From contig JAWKXO010000004.1 of assembly GCA_041396985.1 (NCBI GenBank), positions 331,342-395,341 on the forward strand: DNA of 64,000 bases, given 5' to 3'. Position numbers and translations under genes: made by a program. Every line of letters starts with the position of its first letter. Within the stretch, counting starts at the first letter, position 1. This document shows, piece by piece, positions 44,334-53,378 of this stretch. This DNA is from Emcibacteraceae bacterium. Its GTDB lineage: Bacteria; Pseudomonadota; Alphaproteobacteria; Sphingomonadales; Emcibacteraceae. Below the pieces are notes generated by a model. The model did not search any database. It saw only the letters and a list, made by a program, of their open reading frames with translations, and was not told the DNA's origin.

Positions 44334-45320
44334 CTATATTTTAAATATACGCTGTGCATTTTCACTGCGAATTTTATGTTTTGTTTTTTCCGGCAGATTA
44401 TTTACCCGGCCGAGGCATCCGGCCATGTCCCCAAGGTTAAAAGGATAGTCGGACCCATAAAGAACATGATCTTCCCCGCCAACATGTACGCATAGCTCAA
44501 GCGCTTCTTGCGCGTAAGTGACGCTGTCATAATAAATATGCTTTAAATACTCACTTGGATGCCTGCTGATTTTCACCTTGGCCCGTGCAGTCGTGTCAAA
44601 TACACGGTCAAACCGCCCGGCAAGATACGGAAGCGTTGCCCCGGCATGGGAAGCAATCAGCTTCAGGTTAGGATAACGGTCAAAAAAACCATCAAAAATC
44701 ATTTTTGAAACGCAGAGTGTTGTATCAATCATAAATCCCGTGGATGCGATCAACGCATATCGATCAAGCTCCATCAGTTCGGTACCGATTGGAAAAGTCG
44801 GGTGAACCAGAACCGGAAGTGACCGGTCATCCAGCTCCTGCCAGACGGGAGCAAAAAAAGGATCAGTTAGATGTCGCCCATTAATACTGCCATGGACAAT
44901 CGCCGCCACCGCCCCCAAATCACAGGCCCGTTTTAATTCCTCCACCGCCAGATCAGGATGTTCCCATGGCAGGACAGCCATCCAGCGAATATGTTCAGGA
45001 AAATCCACCTGCGCCTTGGCAAATTCATTATTCGTCATTACTGCCGCTTCCAGGCTTTCATCACGACTGCCCCACAAAACACCGGGAGGCGGCATTGAAA
45101 CAACTGCCATATCCACCCCCGCTTTTTCCATATTTTTAATACGAAGCTCAAAATCAAAATGGGGCGGCTCCAACACACAAAAGCTTGCCCCCTTGTAGCA
45201 TACTGTCCAAGGACTATCGAGGCCGACTTCCACCGTCAAATCAGGCCCCCCTTTCCTCATTAATAAATCAAGCCAGCCAGCCGTATACATATGTGTATGT
45301 ACATCAATAACTTTGCTCAT
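44334..45320 (-). CDS. ACMSD-like amidohydrolase family protein (copy A)
   Basis: 328-residue amidohydrolase-2 family protein, paralogous to copy B (both read MIFDGFFDxYxNLKLIASH in the same place). Ligand motifs are DVHTHMY at 6-12, LVHPTFPIG, ASHAGATLPYLAGRF and YGSDYPFN. It is the first gene of the minus-strand branch of the cluster, and its start faces the MocR regulator across a 149-bp region with two palindromes. It could be a decarboxylase or hydrolase of a muconate-type or imide-type intermediate. Confidence 0.85.
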   Translation of the reverse strand: MSKVIDVHTHMYTAGWLDLLMRKGGPDLTVEVGLDSPWTVCYKGASFCVLEPPHFDFELRIKNMEKAGVDMAVVSMPPPGVLWGSRDESLEAAVMTNNEFAKAQVDFPEHIRWMAVLPWEHPDLAVEELKRACDLGAVAAIVHGSINGRHLTDPFFAPVWQELDDRSLPVLVHPTFPIGTELMELDRYALIASTGFMIDTTLCVSKMIFDGFFDRYPNLKLIASHAGATLPYLAGRFDRVFDTTARAKVKISRHPSEYLKHIYYDSVTYAQEALELCVHVGGEDHVLYGSDYPFNLGDMAGCLGRVNNLPEKTKHKIRSENAQRIFKI

Positions 45321-45357
45321 TTATCCCCTTACTATTTGTGAATTTTTTCTCAACTAA

Positions 45358-45392
45358 AACTCTATACTTATTCACTAAACCAGTATAGAGTT
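45358..45392. promoter_or_regulatory. Inverted repeat, candidate MocR operator 1
   Basis: Perfect 10-bp arms AACTCTATAC and GTATAGAGTT with a 15-bp spacer, in the divergent promoter region between amidohydrolase A and the MocR-type regulator. The right arm resembles part of the second palindrome (CCAGTATAGAGTT versus CCAGTACAGTT), as expected for repeated half-sites of one regulator. Confidence 0.6.
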
Positions 45393-45412
45393 AGAAAAAC
45401 GAAATTTTACCA

Positions 45413-45441
45413 GTACAGTTTTGATCAATTTATAACTGTAC
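45413..45441. promoter_or_regulatory. Inverted repeat, candidate MocR operator 2
   Basis: Perfect 8-bp arms GTACAGTT and AACTGTAC with a 13-bp spacer; a further half-site-like TTGTACTGCA lies at about 45459-45468, directly before the regulator start. Repeated ACTGTAC-like half-sites suit a MocR/PdxR-type protein that binds several sites and loops or bends DNA. Confidence 0.55.
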
Positions 45442-45469
45442 CTAACTTTTTATGTAAAATTGTACTGCA

Positions 45470-46894
45470 ATGTTGATGAACAAAACCCTCTATAGCCAAA
45501 TTGCTGCCAAAATTGCCGAACAGATTGAAAATGAAGTTTACCTGCCCGGGGATAAATTACCCTCAATCAGAAAAGCATGTCAGCAATTTAAGGTTAGCGT
45601 TTCAACCATTCAGCAGGCCTATACCCAGCTTGAAAATTTATATCTTGCGGAAGCGAGGCCCCAGTCCGGTTATTATGTTCTGGCACAGAATGAAAATCTG
45701 ACCGAGGAACCGGAAATGACCGATACGGGAACACCGATCCCGGTTTCGGTAAATGACGGTATTTTTCAGGTGATCAAGGAAACGGAAAAATTTAAGTATA
45801 ATTTTGGTGCGGCTTATCCTCATCCCGATTTTCTGCCCGTTGCTCAGCTGCAAAAAACGATCCGGAAAATTTCAAGACACTATTTAAAGGAAGTCTTGAC
45901 GACAGGCTCATCGATTGATGTTAATTTACTGCTCAGGCGCCAGCTGGCCCAGCGAATGACCTATGCCGGATGTCAACTGTCTGCCGCTGATATTGTCACG
46001 ACAAGCGGATGCAAGGATGCCCTTTCCCTGTGCCTGAATGCTGTTGCAAAAAAAGGAGACATAATCGCTATTGAATCTCCGGCATTTCCCGGGCTTCTTC
46101 AAACCATTGAAGCCTTGGAAATGAATGCACTGGAAATCCCGACTCATCCGAAAGAAGGGATCAGCATTGATGCTTTAAAGCTGGCCCTTGAACAATGGCC
46201 GATCAAAGCCTGCGCCCTGATCCCCACTTATAATAATCCGCTTGGATCATCCATGCCCGAGGATAATAGAAAGGCATTGATTGAACTTCTTAAGATGCGC
46301 GAAATACCGCTGATTGAAGATGATCTTTTCGGTGACCTTGGCACCTATGGACGACGCGCAAATGCGCTTAAATCCTATGACCGGGATGGACTGGTACTCA
46401 ATTGTTCATCTGTATCAAAATCATTGGGCCCGGGGCTAAAAGTCGGATGGATTTCTCCGGGGCGGTATTTAAAAAAAATTCAGAAACTTAAATTTTTAAA
46501 CAGCGTAACGGAATCAACCTTATCACAAATGATTGTCGCTGAGTATTTTGCGACAGGCAATTATGACAAACATATTCGGCGTATCCGGAATATTTATGCC
46601 CAGAATAGAAAACTGATGGCCGCATGCATTTTGGAACATTTCCCCAAAGGCACAACAATTTCAAATCCATCCGGCGGGTATATGCTTTGGGTGGGACTAC
46701 CTGCCGGATTTAATACCTGGAAACTTTATAATCTGGCGATTAAAGACAAAATCTCATTTCTACCGGGTATATTATTTTCCCCGACAGGCAAATATAATAA
46801 TTTTTTACGCCTTAATGCCGCTATCCCCTGGAACAGTGAAACTAAAAACGCCATTATAAAATTGGCAAAACTATCATCCCAAGCAATAGATTGA
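45470..46894 (+). CDS. MocR-type regulator (GntR helix-turn-helix plus aminotransferase domain)
   Basis: 474 residues. Residues about 1-75 form a GntR winged helix (QIENEVYLPGDKLPSIRKAC, VSVSTIQQAYTQLENLYLAE). From about residue 100 there is a fold-type I aminotransferase domain with YNNPLGSSMPEDNR, IEDDLFGDLG and the PLP lysine in SSVSKSLGPGLKVGW. Such proteins sense amino compounds as PLP adducts. It heads a plus-strand operon and faces the amidohydrolase operon across the palindromes, so it probably controls both. No clear Shine-Dalgarno is visible; the start may be leaderless or one of two ATGs (45470, 45476). Confidence 0.9.
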   Translation: MLMNKTLYSQIAAKIAEQIENEVYLPGDKLPSIRKACQQFKVSVSTIQQAYTQLENLYLAEARPQSGYYVLAQNENLTEEPEMTDTGTPIPVSVNDGIFQVIKETEKFKYNFGAAYPHPDFLPVAQLQKTIRKISRHYLKEVLTTGSSIDVNLLLRRQLAQRMTYAGCQLSAADIVTTSGCKDALSLCLNAVAKKGDIIAIESPAFPGLLQTIEALEMNALEIPTHPKEGISIDALKLALEQWPIKACALIPTYNNPLGSSMPEDNRKALIELLKMREIPLIEDDLFGDLGTYGRRANALKSYDRDGLVLNCSSVSKSLGPGLKVGWISPGRYLKKIQKLKFLNSVTESTLSQMIVAEYFATGNYDKHIRRIRNIYAQNRKLMAACILEHFPKGTTISNPSGGYMLWVGLPAGFNTWKLYNLAIKDKISFLPGILFSPTGKYNNFLRLNAAIPWNSETKNAIIKLAKLSSQAID

Positions 46895-46948
46895 CAGCGA
46901 CTATCAATTCCGCCTAACGTGCTAAATAAAAAAGCCAGGAGTAAATTA

Positions 46949-47893
46949 ATGGGGAATATGTCATGGGGCGTAAAAAGCGCCCATGGAAACCTTAAATCAG
47001 TTCTGATGCACCGTCCCGGTGTTGAAATAGATGTCGTTACCGAAGAAAATAAAAAAGTTTTTAATTTTGATGAACCCGTGAACCGCGAAATATTCCAGTC
47101 GGAATATGACATTATGGTGGGACAGTTTAACAGCCATGGTGTTGATCCGGTTTTTCTGACAGATGTCCTTAAAGACGACGAAGACAGCATCAATTATATA
47201 AAACACCGCCCGAACATGACCTATACACGCGACCTTGCCGCGGTGTTTAAAACCGGTGCCGTCCTGATGGGACCGCACCTGCTTGGACGCTGGGGTGATC
47301 AGGATATTGTCGGCCGTGCCTTAAAAAAACTGGGCATTCCCATTCTTGGCTCAATTGATTGCCCGTCCTTTCTTGAAGGGGGCGGTGTTACGATGATCGG
47401 TGATAACACGGTTGTGGCCTCCATATGTGACCGCGCCAATCAGTCAGGGACCCGGGATCTGCGTAATCTGGTGCTGGGTGAAAATGCTAAATATTTTCTG
47501 GAAGTGCCGCTGCCACCCGGTCATATTCATATTGACGGGCTTTATATGACCCTTAATGATGATCTGGCAATCTGCCACAGCCCTGCCCTTAATATACTGC
47601 CATGCAAACTGTATCAGGCTGGCGTTTCCGAGCCACGCCATATCATGTTTAATGAATTCCTTGGCGAACGGGGCATTAATATCATTGAAATTAATGAGGA
47701 AGAAATGCGTGGCGGCCATCTTAATCTGGTAGTGACACATCAGGGTAAAAAAGCAATAGGTTTTGAATGCGCGGAGCGCCTTTCAAATGAAATGGCTAAA
47801 TACGGGTGGGAAGTTTCAACCTTCCCCTCAGATACCCTATTCAAAGGGAACGGGGGTGCCCACTGCATGACAATGCCCATGCATGTAACTTAA
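46949..47893 (+). CDS. Amidinotransferase/arginine deiminase superfamily hydrolase
   Basis: 314 residues from the ATG at 46949, chosen because AGGAG precedes it by a normal distance; a GTG at 46919 does not have one. The five-bladed guanidine-modifying enzyme fold is shown by NMTYTRDLAAVF, CPSFLEGGGVTMIG, HIDGLYMTLNDDLAIC (catalytic His/Asp region) and the C-terminal GNGGAHCMTMP with the nucleophilic Cys. It could be a dimethylargininase, an arginine or agmatine-type deiminase/dihydrolase, or an amidinotransferase. It lies directly downstream of the MocR gene with an amino acid permease next, so a guanidino amino acid is the likely substrate. Confidence 0.85.
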   Translation: MGNMSWGVKSAHGNLKSVLMHRPGVEIDVVTEENKKVFNFDEPVNREIFQSEYDIMVGQFNSHGVDPVFLTDVLKDDEDSINYIKHRPNMTYTRDLAAVFKTGAVLMGPHLLGRWGDQDIVGRALKKLGIPILGSIDCPSFLEGGGVTMIGDNTVVASICDRANQSGTRDLRNLVLGENAKYFLEVPLPPGHIHIDGLYMTLNDDLAICHSPALNILPCKLYQAGVSEPRHIMFNEFLGERGINIIEINEEEMRGGHLNLVVTHQGKKAIGFECAERLSNEMAKYGWEVSTFPSDTLFKGNGGAHCMTMPMHVT

Positions 47894-47902
47894 GGAGCAA
47901 AA

Positions 47903-49258
47903 ATGAGCCTGCAGAGAAAGCTTGGATTTACCACCATATTCGCCATCGTGACCGGAAATATTATCGGCTCCGGATTATTCTTTACCCCGGGCGAACTGGC
48001 CGCGGTTGCCGAAGCAGAATGGCAGGTTTATTTCTTCTGGGCCTTATGCGGTTTTATTGTTCTTTGCGGTGCCCTGACCTATGCCGAGCTTTCCATTCTT
48101 CTGCCGCGTCCCGGGGTAATGTATCATTCGCTTAACGAAGCTTATGGCCCATTTGCCGGCTTTTTTCAGGGCTGGGTGCAGATTCTGATCAGCGGTCCCG
48201 GGTCAATTGCCGGGGCATCCATATTTTTTGGCGAACTGGCCAATCAGGTTCTTGGCATTGAAAATAATGAACTCAGGCTTATGTGGGGGGTCCTGGCCAT
48301 TATATTTTTTGCCATTGTCAACCTTCAGGGCATATCAATGGGTGGTAAAACCCAGGTGATCATTACCACCGCCAAACTGGCCGGGATCATGGGGCTTATT
48401 ATCGGGGCCATATTTTTTGCTTCCCCCATCGAATGGGTCAGTGAAACGGCAAAAGCAACAACGGAAATTGATCTTTGGAGTACGATGCAGTTTATCGGCC
48501 TTGGTGTCGGCATTGTTCTTTTCACCTATGACGGCTGGGCCGACGCCTCACATTTGGCCGGCGAAGTTAAGAACCCAAAAAAGAATTTACCGCTTGGTAT
48601 CGGTATTGGTGTGATGGCCGTGATAGCCATTTATCTTTTGATTAATTATGCCTTCTTAAGCGTGGTGCCGCTTGACTTCATGCGCGATAATCCAACTATT
48701 GTTGCGACCACCGTGGCTGAAGCGGCTTTTGGATCAAAAGGGGCAATAGTCATCCAGATCCTTATATGGATTTCCATATTCGGAGCTATCGGCGGGCTGG
48801 TCATGTCCATCCCGCGGCTCTATTATGCCACCGTATCCGACTTTACCGAGGATGCCTCAAAAACATTCATGGGTCCGTTTTTTAAGGCGCTATCCTATCT
48901 TTCGCCGAAAACATCGGTGCCGTCAGGATCAATCATTTATTCGGCGGTAATGGCGATTATCTTCCTGCTGTTTTTTGGAACCTTTGCCAAAATCGTCAAT
49001 TTTCTGGTGGTGCCGCTCCAGTTTATCAATATCTGGATTGTTTCCAGCATATTTATCTTGCGTCCGCGCTTAAGCAAACCTGACGATTTTAAAACGCCAC
49101 TTTACCCGCTTGTGCCGCTGATTTTCATTTTTACAATGTCAATTCTAATCATAAGCGCACTTATTTATAACACGGAACAAAGCCTTTATGGCATTGCGCT
49201 GTCTCTAACCTCCATCCCTGTTTATTTCATTCTAAAGAACGCAAAATCAAAACCATGA
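47903..49258 (+). CDS. APC family amino acid permease
   Basis: 451 residues with twelve hydrophobic segments. The first helix LGFTTIFAIVTGNIIGSGLF carries the glycine-rich TM1 motif, followed by FTPGELAAVAEAEWQ, YAELSILLPRPGVMYHSLNE and later VLFTYDGWADASHLAGEVKN. It probably takes up the amino compound processed by the hydrolase upstream (9-bp gap). Its stop overlaps the BtpA-family start (ATGA). Confidence 0.92.
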   Translation: MSLQRKLGFTTIFAIVTGNIIGSGLFFTPGELAAVAEAEWQVYFFWALCGFIVLCGALTYAELSILLPRPGVMYHSLNEAYGPFAGFFQGWVQILISGPGSIAGASIFFGELANQVLGIENNELRLMWGVLAIIFFAIVNLQGISMGGKTQVIITTAKLAGIMGLIIGAIFFASPIEWVSETAKATTEIDLWSTMQFIGLGVGIVLFTYDGWADASHLAGEVKNPKKNLPLGIGIGVMAVIAIYLLINYAFLSVVPLDFMRDNPTIVATTVAEAAFGSKGAIVIQILIWISIFGAIGGLVMSIPRLYYATVSDFTEDASKTFMGPFFKALSYLSPKTSVPSGSIIYSAVMAIIFLLFFGTFAKIVNFLVVPLQFINIWIVSSIFILRPRLSKPDDFKTPLYPLVPLIFIFTMSILIISALIYNTEQSLYGIALSLTSIPVYFILKNAKSKP

Positions 49259-50040
49259 CCAATTTCAAATCGCTTTTTAAAAATGAAAAGCCAATCATTG
49301 CGATGATTCATTTACCACCGCTGCCGGATTATGAGAACTCCCCCGGTATGGATGCCATTATCGAAAGTGCCCTTCATGATTTAAGCATCCTTGAAAAATA
49401 CGGCATTGACGGTGCGTTGATTGAAAATGAATATGACAGACCCCACCGGGTTAAGGCAGAACCGCAAACAATCAAGGCTATGACCGAAGTGACCAAAGCT
49501 GTGGTCAAGGCCAGTAGAAATTGTGTCATTGGTGTGGAAATACTCCTGAATGATGCTAATGCTTCCCTTGATGTAGCGAAAGCAGCCGGGGCACAGTTTA
49601 TCCGAACCGACTATTTTGTTGACCCTATGTCCCGACCCGAATATGGCGAATTTGACATTGACCCGGAAGCGGTCATCAAATACCGGAAATCCATTGATGC
49701 AGAAGATATCCTGATCATGGCGGATATTCAGGTTAAATATGCAAAAATGCTTGTTAAACGCACCATAGAACAGTCGGCAAAACTGGCCACAGACCATCAT
49801 GCAGATGCCGTCGTTGTCAGCGGTGATGCCACTGGTGATGCCCCGGTTATTAATGACCTGATCAATGCCGGCAAAGGCGCGGGTGTCCCCGTAATCATCG
49901 GCAGCGGCACCGATGCGGACAATGCTGTTGAGCTATTATCCCACTGCGACGGCGCCATTGTCGGCACGGCCCTGATGCAGGATCAAATTGTCAATGCAGC
50001 ACGGGTCGAAAAATTACTGAAAGCTTTGGGAAGGCTATAA
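49255..50040 (+). CDS. BtpA/SgcQ family protein
   Basis: 261-residue TIM-barrel protein of the BtpA family. The start PIIAMIHLPPLPDYENSPGM and the segments DGALIENEYDRPHRVKAE, IGVEILLNDANASLDVAKAA, FIRTDYFVDP and GSGTDADNAVELLSHCDG are typical. Founders are BtpA, needed for photosystem I stability in cyanobacteria, and SgcQ of an uncharacterised E. coli sugar operon; the biochemical activity is not settled. It overlaps the permease by 4 bp and precedes the PfkB kinase by 2 bp, so both belong to the catabolic operon. Confidence 0.88.
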   Translation: MTNFKSLFKNEKPIIAMIHLPPLPDYENSPGMDAIIESALHDLSILEKYGIDGALIENEYDRPHRVKAEPQTIKAMTEVTKAVVKASRNCVIGVEILLNDANASLDVAKAAGAQFIRTDYFVDPMSRPEYGEFDIDPEAVIKYRKSIDAEDILIMADIQVKYAKMLVKRTIEQSAKLATDHHADAVVVSGDATGDAPVINDLINAGKGAGVPVIIGSGTDADNAVELLSHCDGAIVGTALMQDQIVNAARVEKLLKALGRL

Positions 50041-50042
50041 AA

Positions 50043-50861
50043 ATGAAAATAGCATGCGTCGGCGATTGCGGGGTTGATCGCTATCTTCCCTCAAACAGGC
50101 TTCTTCCCGGTGGTATCACCGCCAATTTCACACGCCAGGCACGCCGCTGCTTCAAGCCGGATGATGAAATCAACATTATTTCCATGGTCGGTGATGATGA
50201 CCCGGAAGCCAGGGTTGCAGTGGACGCCGTCAATATCGACGGTATCAATTGCTACATTAATACCCATCCGGGTTCCACGCCCGTACAATATATTGAGATC
50301 GGGGAAAGGGGGGAAAAAATTTTTACCAGATACGACCCCGGTATCCTTGAATATTTTGATCTGAACAATATGCAGCGGGATGTGATACAACATGCCGATC
50401 TGGTGATGACCCCGGTTTACTGGCAAATCCATAATGTTTTTGAAAAAGTTCTCGCCTCGCCCATCTCTGGCACACTGGCCGTTGATTTTTCGGATTTTTC
50501 CACCGATCCTGATTTCGACCTGCTTGAACGAAACATCGAAAAAATAGATATCGCCTTTTTCGGTCTAAACCATAATCAGACTGAAATGATCAGCCGCATA
50601 ACCACAATTGCAGAAAATACAAATAAGCTGATGGTCATTACGTTAGGGGATATGGGCAGTATCGCCATAATAGGGCAAATTAAAATCAGCCACCCCGCCG
50701 TGCCCGTCGATCAGGTGGTTGATACCACCGGAGCCGGCGATGCCTTCGCTGCCGGATTTTTATCAAGCTATATGCATGATCAGAAAATTGATCTGGCCCT
50801 TGAAAAAGGCGCGATCATCGCCGCCGAAACCATTCAGCATGTCGGTTCGGTCCCGACCTGA
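50043..50861 (+). CDS. PfkB family carbohydrate kinase, FrlD-like
   Basis: 272-residue ribokinase-family protein. It begins MKIACVGDCGVDRYLPSNRL with a GGI-x-NF substrate loop, and ends with the ATP/anion-hole motif DTTGAGDAFAAGFLSSYMHD containing the catalytic Asp. The N-terminal layout is close to fructoselysine 6-kinase (FrlD), which hints at phosphorylation of a glycated or amino-linked sugar, but this is weak. Last gene of the MocR operon, 2 bp after the BtpA-family gene; it converges on the glycosyltransferase operon with only 3 bp between. Confidence 0.88.
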   Translation: MKIACVGDCGVDRYLPSNRLLPGGITANFTRQARRCFKPDDEINIISMVGDDDPEARVAVDAVNIDGINCYINTHPGSTPVQYIEIGERGEKIFTRYDPGILEYFDLNNMQRDVIQHADLVMTPVYWQIHNVFEKVLASPISGTLAVDFSDFSTDPDFDLLERNIEKIDIAFFGLNHNQTEMISRITTIAENTNKLMVITLGDMGSIAIIGQIKISHPAVPVDQVVDTTGAGDAFAAGFLSSYMHDQKIDLALEKGAIIAAETIQHVGSVPT

Positions 50862-50864
50862 TTA

Positions 50865-52574
50865 TTAGTTCCGAAGCAGATAATATTCCATACCCCCGAC
50901 CGTTTCCAGAAGGTCATATCTGCTTTTTATATACTGATATATTTTAAGTGAATTTTCCGTGTTATATTTATCATCCGGCGTATAGAACACCATGCGCGGC
51001 GCGTTGGTTTTAAGTGTCGTCATAACATCATCATACTGTTCGGCTTTATGAATACCGAATGAGCTGTTAAAAAAACGAAACGGATTTTTCCGCCCTGTAA
51101 TATAATAAATTTCTGAGTTTGATGGAAATGCAAATATGGTTTCATTCTGACCGACATGCTTATCCACCAGATCAATGATATGATGGTAGGTTGCCGCTTC
51201 ATTTTCCCTGAGCCAGAGACCTACATTTCCCGCAAAGAAAACTTCATTTTCTGCCGTTCTTTCACCACGCAGTATTTGCGGGATAAAGCGGTTAGAGGAC
51301 TGCCCTGCATGGAAATAAAGGGCAATTGTGCATATATAAAAGCTCAATAAAGCCATACAGTTTCTTTTTAATGCATTGGCTGAACCCCACATCCATAATA
51401 TGGCGCAGAGCGACAGACCAACCGTATAATATAAATAAATGAAAATCTGATAATGCACAGTGACCAGAGCATAAAAAATCGCAATAAACGGCAGGGCCGA
51501 TAACATCAACCTATCCTGATTCCGGCCACAAATTTTCAAAAAAGATACTATTCCCAACACAGGAGTAATCAGGATTAACAAAATCCAGTATAGGTTATTC
51601 AAAAGCACATCAAATGGCGGCAGTTTGGTGATTGAAACCACACTGAAAATCAGAAAATCCAGAAAACTTCTTTTCTGTATAAAGTTGAGCTCCGTCAGTG
51701 ACATCGCCGAAATAACCGTGTCATTATACCAGCTCGAAAGTGAACCATGATAAATATGATAAATAAGAAGCGGTGCCGCAGCCAGAATTCCCCCGATCAA
51801 CATTTTGCCCAAAATTTTAAGAAGCGTTTTATTATCCACCGACACACGGAAGAAACCGTTTATCAGTAATGACAAAGGCCATAACCCGAATAAAATTATG
51901 GCGGAAGCAGGCACTTTCATAAACAGATAACCGCTAAGACCCAAAATCATCACTGCAAATAAAAGTTTGGAAATCACCGCATTTTTAAGCGATATATTTT
52001 CCGCCTTCGAATAAAGAATATAGCACACCGCCCCCATTGAAGTTATAACGCCGGAAAGCTGCCGAAACAGGAACAGTGTGATCAAAAGATAGCCGATGAC
52101 CAGAAATTTATATTTGTAATTTTCCGGTATTTTCTGAAAAGCAACAATGGTCAGGATTGTCAGGAAAAGGCCATACCAGTTGGCTGTCGGATTTAAATAT
52201 TGAATGAAGGAAAGCGATGAAAGTACCAGTACCCCACATAATGCCACGACCGGGCCTTTGGGGTTCAGGAGCCAGAAAATGAGCGCCGCCTGTATAAGCC
52301 CCATAATCACAATAGGAATTCGCATACTGACCATTTCATTTCCAAACAGGGCAAATGCCGCCGCATTGATGAAATTGATATACCCAAAATGAACATCATG
52401 AATATCCAGATTCAGTATTTCACCGGATAAAATCCTGTCCGCTACATGGGCATAGGCCCCGTCATCCGGAGGATACCAGTAATGGTTATAAAAATGCAAA
52501 AGCACACTGAAGCTGAAAACCATACCAATGGCGAAATAGATATTTTGTTTTGATAGAGCGACCATTTTGTTCAT
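50865..52574 (-). CDS. GT39/ArnT-like integral membrane glycosyltransferase
   Basis: 569 residues with about eleven to twelve hydrophobic segments and a soluble C-terminal tail of about 150 residues. The first periplasmic loop carries WYPPDDGAYAHVADRILSGE, whose acidic pair is the catalytic site of PMT/ArnT enzymes. These use a polyprenyl-phosphate sugar and act on the periplasmic side. It is the last of four same-strand genes with a GT2, an SMR-like protein and a methyltransferase, a set like the Arn lipid A modification pathway. The acceptor is unknown. Confidence 0.8.
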   Translation of the reverse strand: MNKMVALSKQNIYFAIGMVFSFSVLLHFYNHYWYPPDDGAYAHVADRILSGEILNLDIHDVHFGYINFINAAAFALFGNEMVSMRIPIVIMGLIQAALIFWLLNPKGPVVALCGVLVLSSLSFIQYLNPTANWYGLFLTILTIVAFQKIPENYKYKFLVIGYLLITLFLFRQLSGVITSMGAVCYILYSKAENISLKNAVISKLLFAVMILGLSGYLFMKVPASAIILFGLWPLSLLINGFFRVSVDNKTLLKILGKMLIGGILAAAPLLIYHIYHGSLSSWYNDTVISAMSLTELNFIQKRSFLDFLIFSVVSITKLPPFDVLLNNLYWILLILITPVLGIVSFLKICGRNQDRLMLSALPFIAIFYALVTVHYQIFIYLYYTVGLSLCAILWMWGSANALKRNCMALLSFYICTIALYFHAGQSSNRFIPQILRGERTAENEVFFAGNVGLWLRENEAATYHHIIDLVDKHVGQNETIFAFPSNSEIYYITGRKNPFRFFNSSFGIHKAEQYDDVMTTLKTNAPRMVFYTPDDKYNTENSLKIYQYIKSRYDLLETVGGMEYYLLRN

Positions 52575-52583
52575 GATCGGCCC

Positions 52584-53378
52584 CTAATCTTTCCGCCAGA
52601 CGGAAAGAGTGGCGAATGAAAAACAGGCCCCGATGAAATTGGCATAAAAAAGCCGGTCAATCAGAAATGTCAGCTTCACCAGCCACTTGCCACCTATATT
52701 TAAAAGTGGAAACGCATCGGGATTATAAAACAGTACATAGGATAAAAGTCCGGGATAATGCAGGCGCAGCGGATTAAAACCGGCATTTTTAAAAAAGCCT
52801 TTTAGTTCGGAAACGGCAAAATCCCGCTCTGTTTCTTCATCAAAAAGTGGGTTCTTCTGATATATTTTCCGGCGCACCCACTTTGTAACCGGGTTGCCGT
52901 AAGTCGGTTCGAAATTAATGAACATGCCGCCCTTTTTAAGCCCGCCGCTTAAGTTCTTAACAACCTGTGCCGCATGGTTTGGGACATGATGAAGCCCGCC
53001 GATGAGAATGATTATGTCAAAATTATCTGCTTCCGGTTGAAATCTGGTCGCATCTTCCTGCCGGATATCAAGGTCCGGATGTTGAGATTTTAAATCATTC
53101 ACCACAACATCACTATAATCAAATCCACTATAGTCAATATCCAGCCCCAGATGATCGATAATCAGGGTTCGTCCTTCGGCAAATCCACACATGGCTTCAA
53201 GCACTTTATATTTTTTGGCCTTATCGAACGCCAGCCCTTTAAGACAGTGGTGCCAGATCAATTGCTTGATCAGCAGATGTTTTTCGCCGCTTCTGGCTTC
53301 CTTATATTTTCCGGCGATTGAATTAAAATGGGTCTTCTGCTGCTCAATAAGCTGCTTTTCCTGACTGTCGGGTTTCAT
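52584..53378 (-). CDS. Class I SAM-dependent methyltransferase
   Basis: 264 residues. The SAM-binding motif I is KYKVLEAMCGFAEGRTLII, an unusual C-G-F-A-E-G version, followed by LDIDYSGFDYSDVVVNDLKS and IILIGGLHHVPNHAAQVVKN. The C-terminal part (about 190-264) has hydrophobic stretches that may touch the membrane. It overlaps the SMR-like gene by 4 bp and precedes the GT39 gene by 9 bp, so it may methylate the lipid-linked sugar or its carrier. The substrate is inferred from context only. Confidence 0.85.
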   Translation of the reverse strand: MKPDSQEKQLIEQQKTHFNSIAGKYKEARSGEKHLLIKQLIWHHCLKGLAFDKAKKYKVLEAMCGFAEGRTLIIDHLGLDIDYSGFDYSDVVVNDLKSQHPDLDIRQEDATRFQPEADNFDIIILIGGLHHVPNHAAQVVKNLSGGLKKGGMFINFEPTYGNPVTKWVRRKIYQKNPLFDEETERDFAVSELKGFFKNAGFNPLRLHYPGLLSYVLFYNPDAFPLLNIGGKWLVKLTFLIDRLFYANFIGACFSFATLSVWRKD

